Source: an uncultured Sphingomonadaceae bacterium
Lineage (GTDB): Bacteria; Pseudomonadota; Alphaproteobacteria; Sphingomonadales; Sphingomonadaceae
Direction: 5' to 3'
Length of the DNA: 64,000 nt
Assembly (NCBI GenBank): GCA_913060895.1
Contig: CAJXSN010000002.1
Coordinates: 217,194-281,193 of the forward strand
Shown: positions 18,881-27,567 of the stretch, one piece after another
Numbering within the stretch: position 1 is the first letter of the stretch
Layout of the letters: each line of letters starts with the position of its first letter
Made by a program: the position numbers and the translations under genes
Notes under the pieces: model-generated
The model's input: only the letters and a program-made list of their open reading frames with translations
What the model was told of the DNA's origin: nothing
Databases searched by the model: none

Positions 18881-19602
18881 CAGGCCGCCTCCATTGCCTT
18901 GCGCCGCAGACGGGCCTCGGCTTGCATATCCGCAAGCAAAGCGCGCATCCGGGCCAGCACGACGCCGCCAAACAGCAGCGAATATCCCAATACTGCAATC
19001 AGCAGCGGCCAGAGATAAGCCGGATCAATGGCGCTTTTCCCCACAGTGATGCTGGGCGGCTGATGCAGCGAATTCCACCATACGACGGAGCGATTGATTA
19101 TCGGAATATTAATCGCGCCGACCAGCGCGAAAATCGCCGGTATCCGGTCCGACACACCTTCACGTGCGCTTGCCTGCGACAGCGCGACGTATGCAGCGTA
19201 GAGGAACAGCAGCACCAACATACTCGTCAACCGCCCATCCCACACCCACCAGGCACCCCATGTCGGGCGCCCCCACAGGGATCCGGTGGCGAGGCAAATG
19301 GCAGTAAAGACCATCCCCGGTGCAGCGGCTGCGCGCGCCGCAATGGCGGATAGCGGATGACGCCAAATCAATAGGGCTGCACTTGCGCCTGCAATAACGG
19401 CCCATCCGCCCATACCCAGCCATGCGGCGGGAACATGTATAAACAGAATGCGCACCGTTTCGCCCATCAGCCGATCAGGTGGAACCTGCGTCAGGCCCCA
19501 CCACGTCGCGCCGCACGACAGAACGATGCCCGACACCAGCATAACCGGCGTAAGCCAGCGAGCTAGCGCCAGAAAGCGGCGAGGATTGGCGAAACCGTGC
19601 AT
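18880..19602 (-). CDS. ccmC: Haem exporter membrane protein CcmC
   Basis: Six-helix inner-membrane protein of 240 residues that transfers haem to CcmE. The WWD-type motif W-G-A-W-W-V-W-D lies at about 115-122, and the conserved histidines are H56 (FIHVPAAW) and one near residue 185 (SLHQP). It is the first gene of the run ccmC-D-E-F-G-H-I. ccmA and ccmB, which usually precede ccmC, are not in the 101-base gap upstream nor elsewhere in the window. Confidence 0.95.
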   Translation of the reverse strand: MHGFANPRRFLALARWLTPVMLVSGIVLSCGATWWGLTQVPPDRLMGETVRILFIHVPAAWLGMGGWAVIAGASAALLIWRHPLSAIAARAAAAPGMVFTAICLATGSLWGRPTWGAWWVWDGRLTSMLVLLFLYAAYVALSQASAREGVSDRIPAIFALVGAINIPIINRSVVWWNSLHQPPSITVGKSAIDPAYLWPLLIAVLGYSLLFGGVVLARMRALLADMQAEARLRRKAMEAA

Positions 19603-19703
19603 TTGGTGCTTTCGCGGACGTACAACTAGGGAAGCAGCCTCTTACAACCGGATATCGCGATAGGAAAGACAACCCTGAAGTCGCGCCTGCTCCGAGAGTG
19701 CGC

Positions 19704-20765
19704 CTACCGCCCGATCAGCTTCTGCGCCATCCGGTCGGCAACCGTATCGGAGGGCACACCGCTGCTGGCGCTTTCCTCCCAGATCTCCTCCAGGCGGCCG
19801 GGGATCTGTGCCAGACGTTTGCGCACTTCGTTGATATTGCCTGCTGCCCCGAGGCACCGCGACAGATATTCCATCGTAACGCTGATTATGCCGCCTGCAT
19901 TGATGACATAATCCGGAGCATACAGAATACCGCGCTCGGCCAGCTGCGCGCCATGATGGGAGCGGGCCAGTTGATTGTTGGCCCCGCCAGCAACAATCGG
20001 GCAATCGAGACGGGCAATGCCCTCATCATCCAGAATCGCGCCCAGCGCATTGGGGCTGAAGACATCGCACGATGTGCTCATAATCGCATCGGCAGAAGCG
20101 GTTTCGCAGCCCAGCTCTACCGCCAGCGCCTTGGCGCGGTCATTATGGATGTCGGAAAGGGTCAGCTTCGCACCGTCTTGAGCGAGCAATTTGGCGACAC
20201 CTCCGCCGACGCTGCCCGTGCCCTGCACGGCGACGTGGACACCTTTCACGCTGTCCTTGCCGAGCTTGTAACGAACAGCCGACTTGATACCGTGATAAAT
20301 GCCCATAGCGGTAAACGGACCGGGATCGCCTCCCGCTTCGTCTCCTTCGACTGGCAGACCGGAAACATGGGCAGTGCGCTTGGACACGGCGACCATGTCC
20401 TGTTCGCTGATGCCGACATCTTCTGCCGTGACATAACGGCCACCCAGAGCTTCGACAGCATCACCGAAAGCGGCGAGCATCTCGGGCGACTTTTGCCTGT
20501 CGTCGTCAGCCAAGATCACTGCCTTGCCGCCGCCCATCGGCAAACCGGCCATCGCGTTCTTGTAGCTCATCCCGCGGCTCAGCCGCAGAGCATCGCGCAT
20601 TGCGGCCTTGGGCTCGGCATAATGCCAGAACCGCGTACCACCCGCGCCAGGGCCAAGGTGGGTGGAATGAAGCGCGATAATCGCGGTCAGGCCGCTTTCC
20701 GGATGGCGTACGAGCTGCACCAGCTCGTGATCGTCGTAATCGGGTTCAGTCCAGAAAGCGGTCAT
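19704..20765 (-). CDS. Glu/Leu/Phe/Val dehydrogenase, leucine dehydrogenase type
   Basis: NAD-dependent oxidative deaminase of branched-chain amino acids, 353 residues. It has the dimerisation/catalytic domain with K69 and K81 in SYKNAMAGLPMGGGK, as in leucine/valine/phenylalanine dehydrogenases. A Rossmann domain follows, with VQGTGSVGGGVAKLL near residues 177-191 and GGANNQ near 265. Leucine rather than glutamate specificity is suggested by length (about 350 against 420+). Exact substrate preference is not decidable here. tRNA-His lies upstream on the same strand. Confidence 0.9.
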   Translation of the reverse strand: MTAFWTEPDYDDHELVQLVRHPESGLTAIIALHSTHLGPGAGGTRFWHYAEPKAAMRDALRLSRGMSYKNAMAGLPMGGGKAVILADDDRQKSPEMLAAFGDAVEALGGRYVTAEDVGISEQDMVAVSKRTAHVSGLPVEGDEAGGDPGPFTAMGIYHGIKSAVRYKLGKDSVKGVHVAVQGTGSVGGGVAKLLAQDGAKLTLSDIHNDRAKALAVELGCETASADAIMSTSCDVFSPNALGAILDDEGIARLDCPIVAGGANNQLARSHHGAQLAERGILYAPDYVINAGGIISVTMEYLSRCLGAAGNINEVRKRLAQIPGRLEEIWEESASSGVPSDTVADRMAQKLIGR

Positions 20766-20827
20766 GTTGCGTCCCTACGCAGATGCGAGAATATGCACAT
20801 CGAAGTTGCAGAATGCGTGGAGAAAAA

Positions 20828-20905
20828 TGGGGCGACCGAGGGGTCTCGAACCCCCGACCTCCGGTACCACAAACCGGCGCTCTAACCAACTGAGCTACGA
20901 TCGCC
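20828..20905 (-). tRNA. tRNA-His (GTG anticodon)
   Basis: A full cloverleaf can be folded on the minus strand. The acceptor stem has 8 base pairs (GGCGATCG with CGGTCGCC), including the extra G-1:C73 pair diagnostic of histidine tRNA, and the CCA end is encoded. The anticodon loop reads TTGTGGT with anticodon GTG. The T-loop GTTCGAGAC is standard. Length 78. Confidence 0.97.
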
Positions 20906-21103
20906 ATATGCCCCGAAACTGCCGTGCATGTCGGGGCTGTTACGCGTGCAAACATTCCCGTCAAGGGTGCTCACTAGCGGGGGCGAGCCTGTTGCATAGG
21001 TAGTGCCTATTGGGAAGCGAAAACTGCGCTGGCATTGCTCAGACGTAACATTCTTACTTTGCGCCTTGCGAACGAAGCGACGATAAATGATGCTGCGTCG
21101 GCA

Positions 21104-21742
21104 ATGACAGCGCAAAACGAATCCTCTGCCGATCATCTGCTGTCTTATGGCGGGGTGCAGAGGCTGCCTTACAAAAAGATCGAGTTGCTCCAGCGACGCG
21201 CCTTTGCAGATCCCGTCCTGTGTGCTGATCTGGTTGCTTTGATCGAGCGGGAACGCCGCCCCTCTACCCTCGCAGATGCCAATGGCGACGAGTATTTCCG
21301 CACCAGCGAAACCTGTGATCTGGCCCCGGATCACCCTGCTGTGCGTAGCGTCGAAGCTATGCTGGATGAATTGACCGGCATCGACCCGGCTTATGGCGAA
21401 CCCTTGCAGGGCCAGAAATATGACGTGGGACAAGAGTTCAAAGCCCACACCGATTATTTCGCACCCGACGGGGAAGATTACGACCGGTTCTGTTCGGTCG
21501 CCGGTCAACGGACATGGACCTGCATGATCTACCTCAACAATGTGGAGGCAGGCGGCGCGACCCGTTTCAAGGTTCTGAAAAAGAACGTCCAGCCCGAGAC
21601 CGGAAAACTGCTGGCATGGAACAACCGCCGCCCCGACGGCGGTGTGAACCCGAATACGCTCCACCACGGGATGAAGGTGCGTCAGGGACTCAAATATGTG
21701 CTGACCAAATGGTACCGCGAGAAACCGTGGGGGTGGGAGTGA
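21104..21742 (+). CDS. 2-oxoglutarate/Fe(II) oxygenase, prolyl 4-hydroxylase type
   Basis: Fe(II)/2-oxoglutarate dioxygenase of 212 residues with the P4Hc fold. The metal ligands are H115-x-D117 (KAHTDYF) and a distal histidine in NTLHHG (H187 or H188). K197 (RQGLKYV) is placed to bind 2-oxoglutarate. ATG 21104 is preferred; a TTG at 21035 would add 23 residues without family character. Bacterial members can hydroxylate prolines in proteins, but the substrate here is unknown. The stop overlaps the next gene as GTGA. Confidence 0.88.
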   Translation: MTAQNESSADHLLSYGGVQRLPYKKIELLQRRAFADPVLCADLVALIERERRPSTLADANGDEYFRTSETCDLAPDHPAVRSVEAMLDELTGIDPAYGEPLQGQKYDVGQEFKAHTDYFAPDGEDYDRFCSVAGQRTWTCMIYLNNVEAGGATRFKVLKKNVQPETGKLLAWNNRRPDGGVNPNTLHHGMKVRQGLKYVLTKWYREKPWGWE

Positions 21743-22026
21743 GGCCGGGGTTCGTCGCGATATACCGATGGAAGATCTCACCCGAGCATGTCGACGCTTT
21801 CCGCAAGCGCTGGCTGGCGGCGACGAAGCAACTTTATCAGGTCGGAGGGCAAGGCTCGCTTCTCGGCAAGGCTGACGACGGGACATATGTTGCCGTGGCG
21901 CTTTGGCCAGACCGCAAAGCCCGTGATCTTGCTTTCAGCGAAATCGGCGCCCGAGACGAGTGGCCACCTGCCGAAAGGCTTGAACCGATCCTCATTGATC
22001 CGATCGAAAACCTCTGGCAGCATTAA
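21739..22026 (+). CDS. ABM-superfamily (antibiotic biosynthesis monooxygenase-like) protein
   Basis: Small alpha/beta-barrel-type protein of 95 residues. It has the ABM-like pattern FVAIYRWKISPEHVDAFRKRW at residues 4-24 and a W-P-D near the middle. Such proteins act as cofactor-free monooxygenases, haem-degrading enzymes or dimeric ligand binders. No catalytic set is clear here. GTG 21739 overlaps the oxygenase stop as GTGA, so the two are translated together and may share a pathway. An intrinsic terminator follows. Confidence 0.75.
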   Translation: MRPGFVAIYRWKISPEHVDAFRKRWLAATKQLYQVGGQGSLLGKADDGTYVAVALWPDRKARDLAFSEIGARDEWPPAERLEPILIDPIENLWQH

Positions 22027-22037
22027 AATTGAACCAA

Positions 22038-22070
22038 AAAGGGCGGCCCAAAGGACCGCCCTTTAGTCTT
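22038..22070. terminator. Intrinsic terminator between convergent genes
   Basis: Stem AAAGGGCGG pairs with CCGCCCTTT (9 base pairs) around a short loop, flanked by A-rich and T-containing sequence. It lies between the ABM-like gene (+) and rpmE (-) and can act in both directions. Confidence 0.8.
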
Positions 22071-22100
22071 GTCATCGCGCCAAAAGACGCGGGAAAAGCG

Positions 22101-22325
22101 TTACTTCTTGAGGCTGAGCCCGCCGAAACGCTTGTTAAAGGCTGCAACGCGGCCGCCTTCCTGAAGCTGCTGTTTGCCGCCGGTCCACGCCGGGTGGCTG
22201 GTGGGGTCGATGTCGAGGGTCATCGTATCGCCCTCTTTACCCCAGGTGGAGCGCGTCTGGAATTCGGTACCATCGGTCATCTTGACGTTGATGGTGTGAT
22301 ATTCTGGATGTGTTTCGGCCTTCAT
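22101..22325 (-). CDS. rpmE: 50S ribosomal protein bL31
   Basis: Large-subunit ribosomal protein of 74 residues. It has the family features [17 protein letters not shown] and W-T-G-G-K-Q. It contains no cysteine, so it is the zinc-independent C-minus form. It lies downstream of fabZ on the same strand after a 96-base gap with paired hairpins. AAGGA about 9 bases upstream supports the start. Confidence 0.97.
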   Translation of the reverse strand: MKAETHPEYHTINVKMTDGTEFQTRSTWGKEGDTMTLDIDPTSHPAWTGGKQQLQEGGRVAAFNKRFGGLSLKK

Positions 22326-22349
22326 GGCGTATCGTCCTTAAAGCTGTTG

Positions 22350-22390
22350 CCCGGTACCGACCGGGCGCGCTGTTTGTATAGAAAGCGCGC
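22350..22390 (-). promoter_or_regulatory. Structured rpmE leader (two adjacent hairpins)
   Basis: On the minus strand GCGCGC pairs across a 14-base loop with GCGCGC (22385-22390 and 22365-22370). It is followed at once by CCCGGT/ACCGGG with a 4-base loop (22350-22365). Both lie just before rpmE. They may terminate fabZ transcription or form an autoregulatory L31 leader; sequence does not decide. Confidence 0.45.
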
Positions 22391-22421
22391 GATTAAGCGT
22401 GCGCGCCGGATTTTGCAACCA

Positions 22422-22877
22422 TCAACTCGGGTCGGCGATCATGGCAGTGAACTCGGCTTCACTGCTGGTTAGCCCCTCTACGCTCGCACGGCCCTTGAAC
22501 TTGTAGACACGGCTACGCTTCCGGGTGAACTCTACTTCCAGATCGAGCAGACAGCCGGGTGTCACGGGGTTGCGGAACTTCGCGTTCTCGATACCCATAA
22601 AAAACACCAGCTTGCCCGACCCGGCCAGATCCAGCGTTTCAATGCCCAGGATCGCGGCGGCCTGCGCCATTGCCTCGATCTGCAGCACGCCGGGCATAAT
22701 CGGCTGACCGGGGAAATGCCCCTGAAAGAAATCCTCGTTGAAGGTCACGCCCTTAACCGCATGGATTTTCTCGCCGAGCGTTATGGACTTTACCCGGTCC
22801 ACCAGCAGCATGGGGTAACGATGAGGCAAAGCCTCCAGCACACGCCGGATATCATATGGCTTGTCTGTGTCCATCAT
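22422..22877 (-). CDS. fabZ: 3-hydroxyacyl-ACP dehydratase FabZ
   Basis: Hot-dog-fold dehydratase of type II fatty acid synthesis, 151 residues. The catalytic pair is H54 ([11 protein letters not shown]) and E68 (LQIEAMAQ). The N-terminal [13 protein letters not shown] is typical. Two tandem ATGs (22877, 22874) are possible starts. It lies 25 bases downstream of ompH in the bamA-ompH-fabZ block. The usual lpxD and lpxA neighbours of enterobacteria are absent here. Confidence 0.96.
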   Translation of the reverse strand: MMDTDKPYDIRRVLEALPHRYPMLLVDRVKSITLGEKIHAVKGVTFNEDFFQGHFPGQPIMPGVLQIEAMAQAAAILGIETLDLAGSGKLVFFMGIENAKFRNPVTPGCLLDLEVEFTRKRSRVYKFKGRASVEGLTSSEAEFTAMIADPS

Positions 22878-22902
22878 CGTTACCCTGCTCTGCTATTTAA
22901 AC

Positions 22903-23577
22903 TTAGCGGCCGCTTGGCTGCTGCGTGGTTGCACCCTGTTGGGCCGCTTGCGCTGACTGCTGCTGCGCCAGACCCGCAAGAATCTGCTGCACAGCTTGTT
23001 GCAGAGCCAGCGATTCGCGGCGCGGGCGCCAATTGGCTGGCGGGGTTGCCTGAACAGTCGGCATACGCTGGTCGAGCACGGCGACAATGTCCGCGGTGAC
23101 ATCGGCGGCATCAGCTGCGAACTGCACACTATCAGCAGGCAGCAACAGCTGGATATTCTTGGACTGGATAACCTGCTGCTGCGCATTGTTGTAATCAATC
23201 AAAAGCTGCTCGATCACATAGGTCTGCGCGAGAGTAATCGGCTGGCCTGCTTGCGAGATTTGCTGAAGCTTTTGCTGGACCTGTGTAGTCACACTTTGAT
23301 TGGCACTGGCTTCGGCATCGGTCAGCTGGCCATCTCCATTCGTATCGAGGCTTTGCTGAAGCGTCTGCGCTTCCTGCCGCATGGTTCCAATCTGCTGCAG
23401 CTGCGTAGCATATGTTTGCGAAATCTGCTGGTAAGCAGCCTGCCGCGCGGCTGAGCGCAGGAAGACTGCCTCTGGGCTGCTGATGGCAATACCATTGACC
23501 TGCGCTGCAGCAGGGGCGCCGGCGAAGGTTGCGGTTGCGATGCTGGCAGCAGTGAGCGTTTTGGCGAAAATTTTCAT
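22903..23577 (-). CDS. ompH: OmpH/Skp-family periplasmic chaperone with EF-hand-like loop
   Basis: Periplasmic holdase for unfolded outer-membrane proteins, 224 residues. It has a signal peptide (about 1-25, cleavage after AAAQ or PAAA) and then a long Q-rich coiled coil (about 40-160). Residues 78-89 read D-T-N-G-D-G-Q-L-T-D-A-E, a textbook calcium-binding EF-hand loop, unusual for Skp. The C-terminus is Q-rich. The start shares TAATG with the bamA stop, as expected for coupled bamA-skp expression. Confidence 0.88.
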   Translation of the reverse strand: MKIFAKTLTAASIATATFAGAPAAAQVNGIAISSPEAVFLRSAARQAAYQQISQTYATQLQQIGTMRQEAQTLQQSLDTNGDGQLTDAEASANQSVTTQVQQKLQQISQAGQPITLAQTYVIEQLLIDYNNAQQQVIQSKNIQLLLPADSVQFAADAADVTADIVAVLDQRMPTVQATPPANWRPRRESLALQQAVQQILAGLAQQQSAQAAQQGATTQQPSGR

Positions 23578-26264
23578 TAGAACTGTGTTCCTACATTGAA
23601 AGATAGTGATTTTGTGTCGTCGCCCGGCTGCTTCTTGAGCACGCGGGCAAAGTCGATCCGGAACGGACCGAACGGTGAATTCCAGTTGACCCCAATACCG
23701 ACCGAAATGCGTGGTGCGGATGAGTTTCCAAGAAACACTTCTTGAAATCCTGAATTCTGGCTAATTTTTACGTTCTCGGTCCCGTCAGGGGCAAACTGGT
23801 TTTCCACTATAGACGTAGTATCACCTATGGTTTGGGCATAAAGATTGAAGCCCTCCGGTCGGCTGGTAAGAACCGGCGTCGTCACATTGAACAACGCCCC
23901 GACATCCATGAATATAGATGGCCGTAAACCTAATTCACGCACGCCGGAGCCGAGCGGGATTTCAAGCTCGGCCCGCCCGAGATAATATGCATTACCGCCA
24001 AGTGCGTCGTCTTGAAGAAGTTGGTCGCGGTCTGTGATTACAATCTGATTGCCATCATCATCCGTTTCAACCCTTTGACGCAGAACACGCGGGCCGACGC
24101 CTCGGATATCGAAGCCGCGGATCTGAGGCTCCCCCAGAAAGAATCTATCGGTCAGCAGAACATCATCGACGCCCTCGCCCTCTCGATCCTTCAATCCTTT
24201 TATATAACCGCCCTCAGCTGTCAGCGAAAAGATAAACCCGTTAAACACAGACCAATATTTCGCTGCCTTCCCACGAATACGGGCGTACTCCACCGAACCG
24301 CCTAGACCGGCATACTCCCCTGTTATGCTAAAAGTTTCACCGCGCGTCGGGCGGAACCGGCTATTGGTCGAGTTATAATTCAGAGTCAGCCCGGCAATCG
24401 AGCTGGTCCGCTTACCTAAGGAATCGCACAGGAACCGTCCGGCTATAAGAGGCTCACAAGTTGAAATGCCATCACCGTCCAGATCGGCAAAGTACTGGTT
24501 TTCATCCAACGACACATCGTCATAGTTCAGCGTATAACTGCCGATCAGGGACATGTATTCTGTAACCGGCACACCAACCCGCAACGAGCCACCAGTGGTT
24601 GCCTGCTCAAAAGTCGTATTGCGATCAGTATTGGTAAAATTGAAGCTGCTATAATCACGGCGATAGAGATCGATACCGGCCGAGATATTACGATCAAACA
24701 AGTAAGGTTCGCTGAAATTAATTCCGAACGAGCGCGAGTAGCGCGACCAGTTGACCGAAGCGCCGACAGTCTGGCCGCGACCACGGAAGTTGCGCTCGCG
24801 AATAGAAGCCGACAGCAGGAAGCTTTCGATCGAGGAGAAGCCGGCCGACAGCTGCAATTCGCCAGTCGGCTGGTCTTCGACATTGGCTTCCAGAATAATC
24901 CGGTCTGGCTGCGAACCCGGTTTCTGCTCGATCTCGAAATTCTCTTGGAAGAACCCGAGCGAGTTAATCCGATTGGTCGAGCGCGCAACCTGAAGGGAGT
25001 TGAAGGCGTCGCCTTCGGCCAGACGCATTTCGCGGCGGATAACCTTGTCCTGCGTCAGTGTATTACCGTTGATGTCGACCCGCTCGATGTAAACGCGCGG
25101 TGCTTCGCGCAATACAAACGAGACATCCATTGTCTTGGTTTCACTGTTGCGGGCAAATTCCGGCTGAACATCGGCAAAGGCATAGCCGAACGTACCGGCC
25201 AGCTCGCTCAGCTGTTCGACCGTATCCTCGACCAGTTTCGCATTGTATCCGTCACCGGTTTCCATCGGCAGATTGGCGCGCAAGCCCTCACTGGAAAAGT
25301 CGCGCAACTGGCTTTCCACGGTAACATCGCCAAAATTGTATTTCTCGCCCTCTTCAACGACGTAAGTGATGATGAAATCACGTTTGTCGGGCGTCAGTTC
25401 GGCAACGGCAGATACAACACGAAAATCGACATAACCTTCGGTTAGGTAGAATTCGCGCAGCTTCTGCTGGTCGAATGCAAGGCGATCAGGATCGTAACTT
25501 GTGTTGGAAGACAGGAAGCTGGTGAGGCGCGCCTGCTTGGTGACCATTTCACCGCGCAGCGTTCCATCGCCGAACACTTCGTTACCAATAATGTTGATCT
25601 GGCGGACCTTGGACTTGGGCCCTTCGCTGATTTCGAACACCAGATCGACGCGGTTCTGGCTTAGCTCGACAATCTTTGGCTCGACGGTAGCTGCAAACCG
25701 GCCCTGCCGTTTGTACAGCTCGATAATGCGCGCAACGTCCGCACGGGTCTTGGAACGGGTGAATATCTGGCGCGGGGACAGCTTAATCTCCGGCAGGATT
25801 TTGTCGTTGTCCAGCCGATCGTTGCCTTCCAGAATAATTCGGTTGATGACCGGGTTTTCCACCACGGTGATAATTATATTTCCGCTTTCATTGCGGATAG
25901 AGAAATCGGAGAACAGCTCCGTGTCTGCCAGTTCTTTCAGTGTCTGATCACCCAGAGCCGCCGTATAAGTCTGGCCCGGCCGGATCTTGATATAAGACAG
26001 GATCGTCTGCGGCTCCAGCCGCTGCGCGCCGGAAACTGCGATAGTCTGGATCACATCGGCTTGCGCCTGGGGAGCGATGGTAGAAGCTTCGCCCGACTGG
26101 ACCTCCGGCCCCGCCTGCTCGATCGGAAGCGGTTCCGGATCGCCAGCCTCTTGCGCCAGCGCGCCTGCAGGCAGACCGGCCAGAATTGTGCCGGAAAGGA
26201 GAGCCAGCGCGAATGTGCCCTTATGGTGCACAACCTTGGCGCCTGGCGTAGATTTACGGTTCAT
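23577..26264 (-). CDS. bamA: Outer-membrane assembly factor BamA
   Basis: Essential beta-barrel insertase, 895 residues. It has a signal peptide (about 1-38 ending ALAQ), an acidic Q/E/P linker, five POTRA domains (about 70-450) and a C-terminal 16-strand barrel ending in F (NVGTQF), as outer-membrane proteins do. ATG 26264 (MNRKS) gives a proper signal peptide; a longer frame upstream does not. It sits between rseP and ompH, the conserved gammaproteobacterial and alphaproteobacterial order. Confidence 0.96.
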   Translation of the reverse strand: MNRKSTPGAKVVHHKGTFALALLSGTILAGLPAGALAQEAGDPEPLPIEQAGPEVQSGEASTIAPQAQADVIQTIAVSGAQRLEPQTILSYIKIRPGQTYTAALGDQTLKELADTELFSDFSIRNESGNIIITVVENPVINRIILEGNDRLDNDKILPEIKLSPRQIFTRSKTRADVARIIELYKRQGRFAATVEPKIVELSQNRVDLVFEISEGPKSKVRQINIIGNEVFGDGTLRGEMVTKQARLTSFLSSNTSYDPDRLAFDQQKLREFYLTEGYVDFRVVSAVAELTPDKRDFIITYVVEEGEKYNFGDVTVESQLRDFSSEGLRANLPMETGDGYNAKLVEDTVEQLSELAGTFGYAFADVQPEFARNSETKTMDVSFVLREAPRVYIERVDINGNTLTQDKVIRREMRLAEGDAFNSLQVARSTNRINSLGFFQENFEIEQKPGSQPDRIILEANVEDQPTGELQLSAGFSSIESFLLSASIRERNFRGRGQTVGASVNWSRYSRSFGINFSEPYLFDRNISAGIDLYRRDYSSFNFTNTDRNTTFEQATTGGSLRVGVPVTEYMSLIGSYTLNYDDVSLDENQYFADLDGDGISTCEPLIAGRFLCDSLGKRTSSIAGLTLNYNSTNSRFRPTRGETFSITGEYAGLGGSVEYARIRGKAAKYWSVFNGFIFSLTAEGGYIKGLKDREGEGVDDVLLTDRFFLGEPQIRGFDIRGVGPRVLRQRVETDDDGNQIVITDRDQLLQDDALGGNAYYLGRAELEIPLGSGVRELGLRPSIFMDVGALFNVTTPVLTSRPEGFNLYAQTIGDTTSIVENQFAPDGTENVKISQNSGFQEVFLGNSSAPRISVGIGVNWNSPFGPFRIDFARVLKKQPGDDTKSLSFNVGTQF

Positions 26265-26451
26265 TTCGGAAGTTGTCCCGTCAATAGATTTTCGGTCCGG
26301 ACCTGAGGCCCAGTTTGATCGGCTGTTATCATTCTGCAGCCGCCACGAAGTGATTGTCGCCAATGCCCGATGCGCCTGTTCCTTTCAAGAAGGAGTGGCC
26401 CGTCATGACCCGCCTTTCGTACCGCCTGACCTGTCTTTGCCTTATGGGCTA

Positions 26452-27567
26452 TCACCCGAACAAGGAAAGCGAGGCCAGATCGTTAAATGTGACGAACAGC
26501 ATTAACATGAGCACAAGTGCCATGCCGGTGCGATACGCCATCTCCATTCCTCTGGCACCAACTGGTTTCCGGCGCACTGCTTCAGCCGCGTAGAAAGCCA
26601 GATGCCCGCCGTCGAGCGCCGGGATTGGCAGGAGGTTAATGAATGCCAAGTTAAGCGAGATAAGGGCGGCAAAGTTTGCAAAGGCCAGCCAGCCCAAACT
26701 CAACTGCTCACCGGAATACTTCGCAATCTTTATCGGTCCCCCCAGTTCTTTCACCGAGCGGTCTCCGGTTACGATCTGAACAATCCCCGTAACCATCATA
26801 TCGACCAGGCCGACCGTCTGCGCCCACGCCAGCGACAGCGCCTGGAGCGGGCCAACCGGCGTAATTTCGGGCGTACCCGATGCCACGCCCAGCCGGCCGA
26901 TGCGCGATTCATTCCCGAACCTGTCGGTTTCAGTGACACTGGCTATAGTCAGCGGAATTTCCATCCGGTCACCGCCGCGCTCAACGGTCAGACTGACGTT
27001 TTCGCCGGGATACATCAGAACACGGCTACCAATTTCCTGAAATGACGGAGTGGCCTCCCCATCGATGGCCACGATCCTGTCGCCTACTTCCAGACCGGCA
27101 TCCCGCGCTATAGAGCTTTCCGCGAAACCACCGATGGCATTGGTGGATTCGACTTTACCGTAAGCCAGATTGAATGCGCCAAAAATCGCCAGAGTGACGA
27201 TCAGATTGGTCGCAGGCCCCGCAAAAACGATCAGCGCCCGTTTCCACAGTGCCGCATATTGAAACGCGCCTTGCCGTTCTTCTGCGCTCAAAGTGTCGCC
27301 GGACTCCGGATCTGGTATGCTGGCGGGGTTCATATCGCCCTTGAACTGGACATATCCCCCCAATGGCAGGGCGGAGACTTTCCAGCGCGTCCCATATTTG
27401 TCTGTGCGGCCCCACAATTCCTTACCAAAACCGATGGAGAACGCCTCTGCCTGCACACCGAACCAGCGACCGACCAGATAATGGCCCAGCTCGTGCACGG
27501 TAATCAATGGTCCCAGCAGCAGCAGGAAACCGGCGATCCACATCCAGAAAGGAGTCGTTTCGAACAT
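26452..27567 (-). CDS. rseP: Site-2 intramembrane metalloprotease RseP
   Basis: Inner-membrane zinc protease (family M50) that cleaves anti-sigma factors and signal peptides, 371 residues. The zinc site is H25-E-L-G-H29 in the first helix, with the second motif in PALDGGH (D319). One central PDZ domain is visible (about 125-205). The start directly follows the dxr stop (TGA then ATG, no spacer). It is in the dxr-rseP-bamA order typical of Proteobacteria. Confidence 0.95.
   Translation of the reverse strand: MFETTPFWMWIAGFLLLLGPLITVHELGHYLVGRWFGVQAEAFSIGFGKELWGRTDKYGTRWKVSALPLGGYVQFKGDMNPASIPDPESGDTLSAEERQGAFQYAALWKRALIVFAGPATNLIVTLAIFGAFNLAYGKVESTNAIGGFAESSIARDAGLEVGDRIVAIDGEATPSFQEIGSRVLMYPGENVSLTVERGGDRMEIPLTIASVTETDRFGNESRIGRLGVASGTPEITPVGPLQALSLAWAQTVGLVDMMVTGIVQIVTGDRSVKELGGPIKIAKYSGEQLSLGWLAFANFAALISLNLAFINLLPIPALDGGHLAFYAAEAVRRKPVGARGMEMAYRTGMALVLMLMLFVTFNDLASLSLFG

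Noticed and set aside
19698..20885. Plus-strand open frame of 395 codons opposite the leucine-type dehydrogenase
   Set aside because: It mirrors the real gene on the other strand and runs through tRNA-His. No domain pattern.
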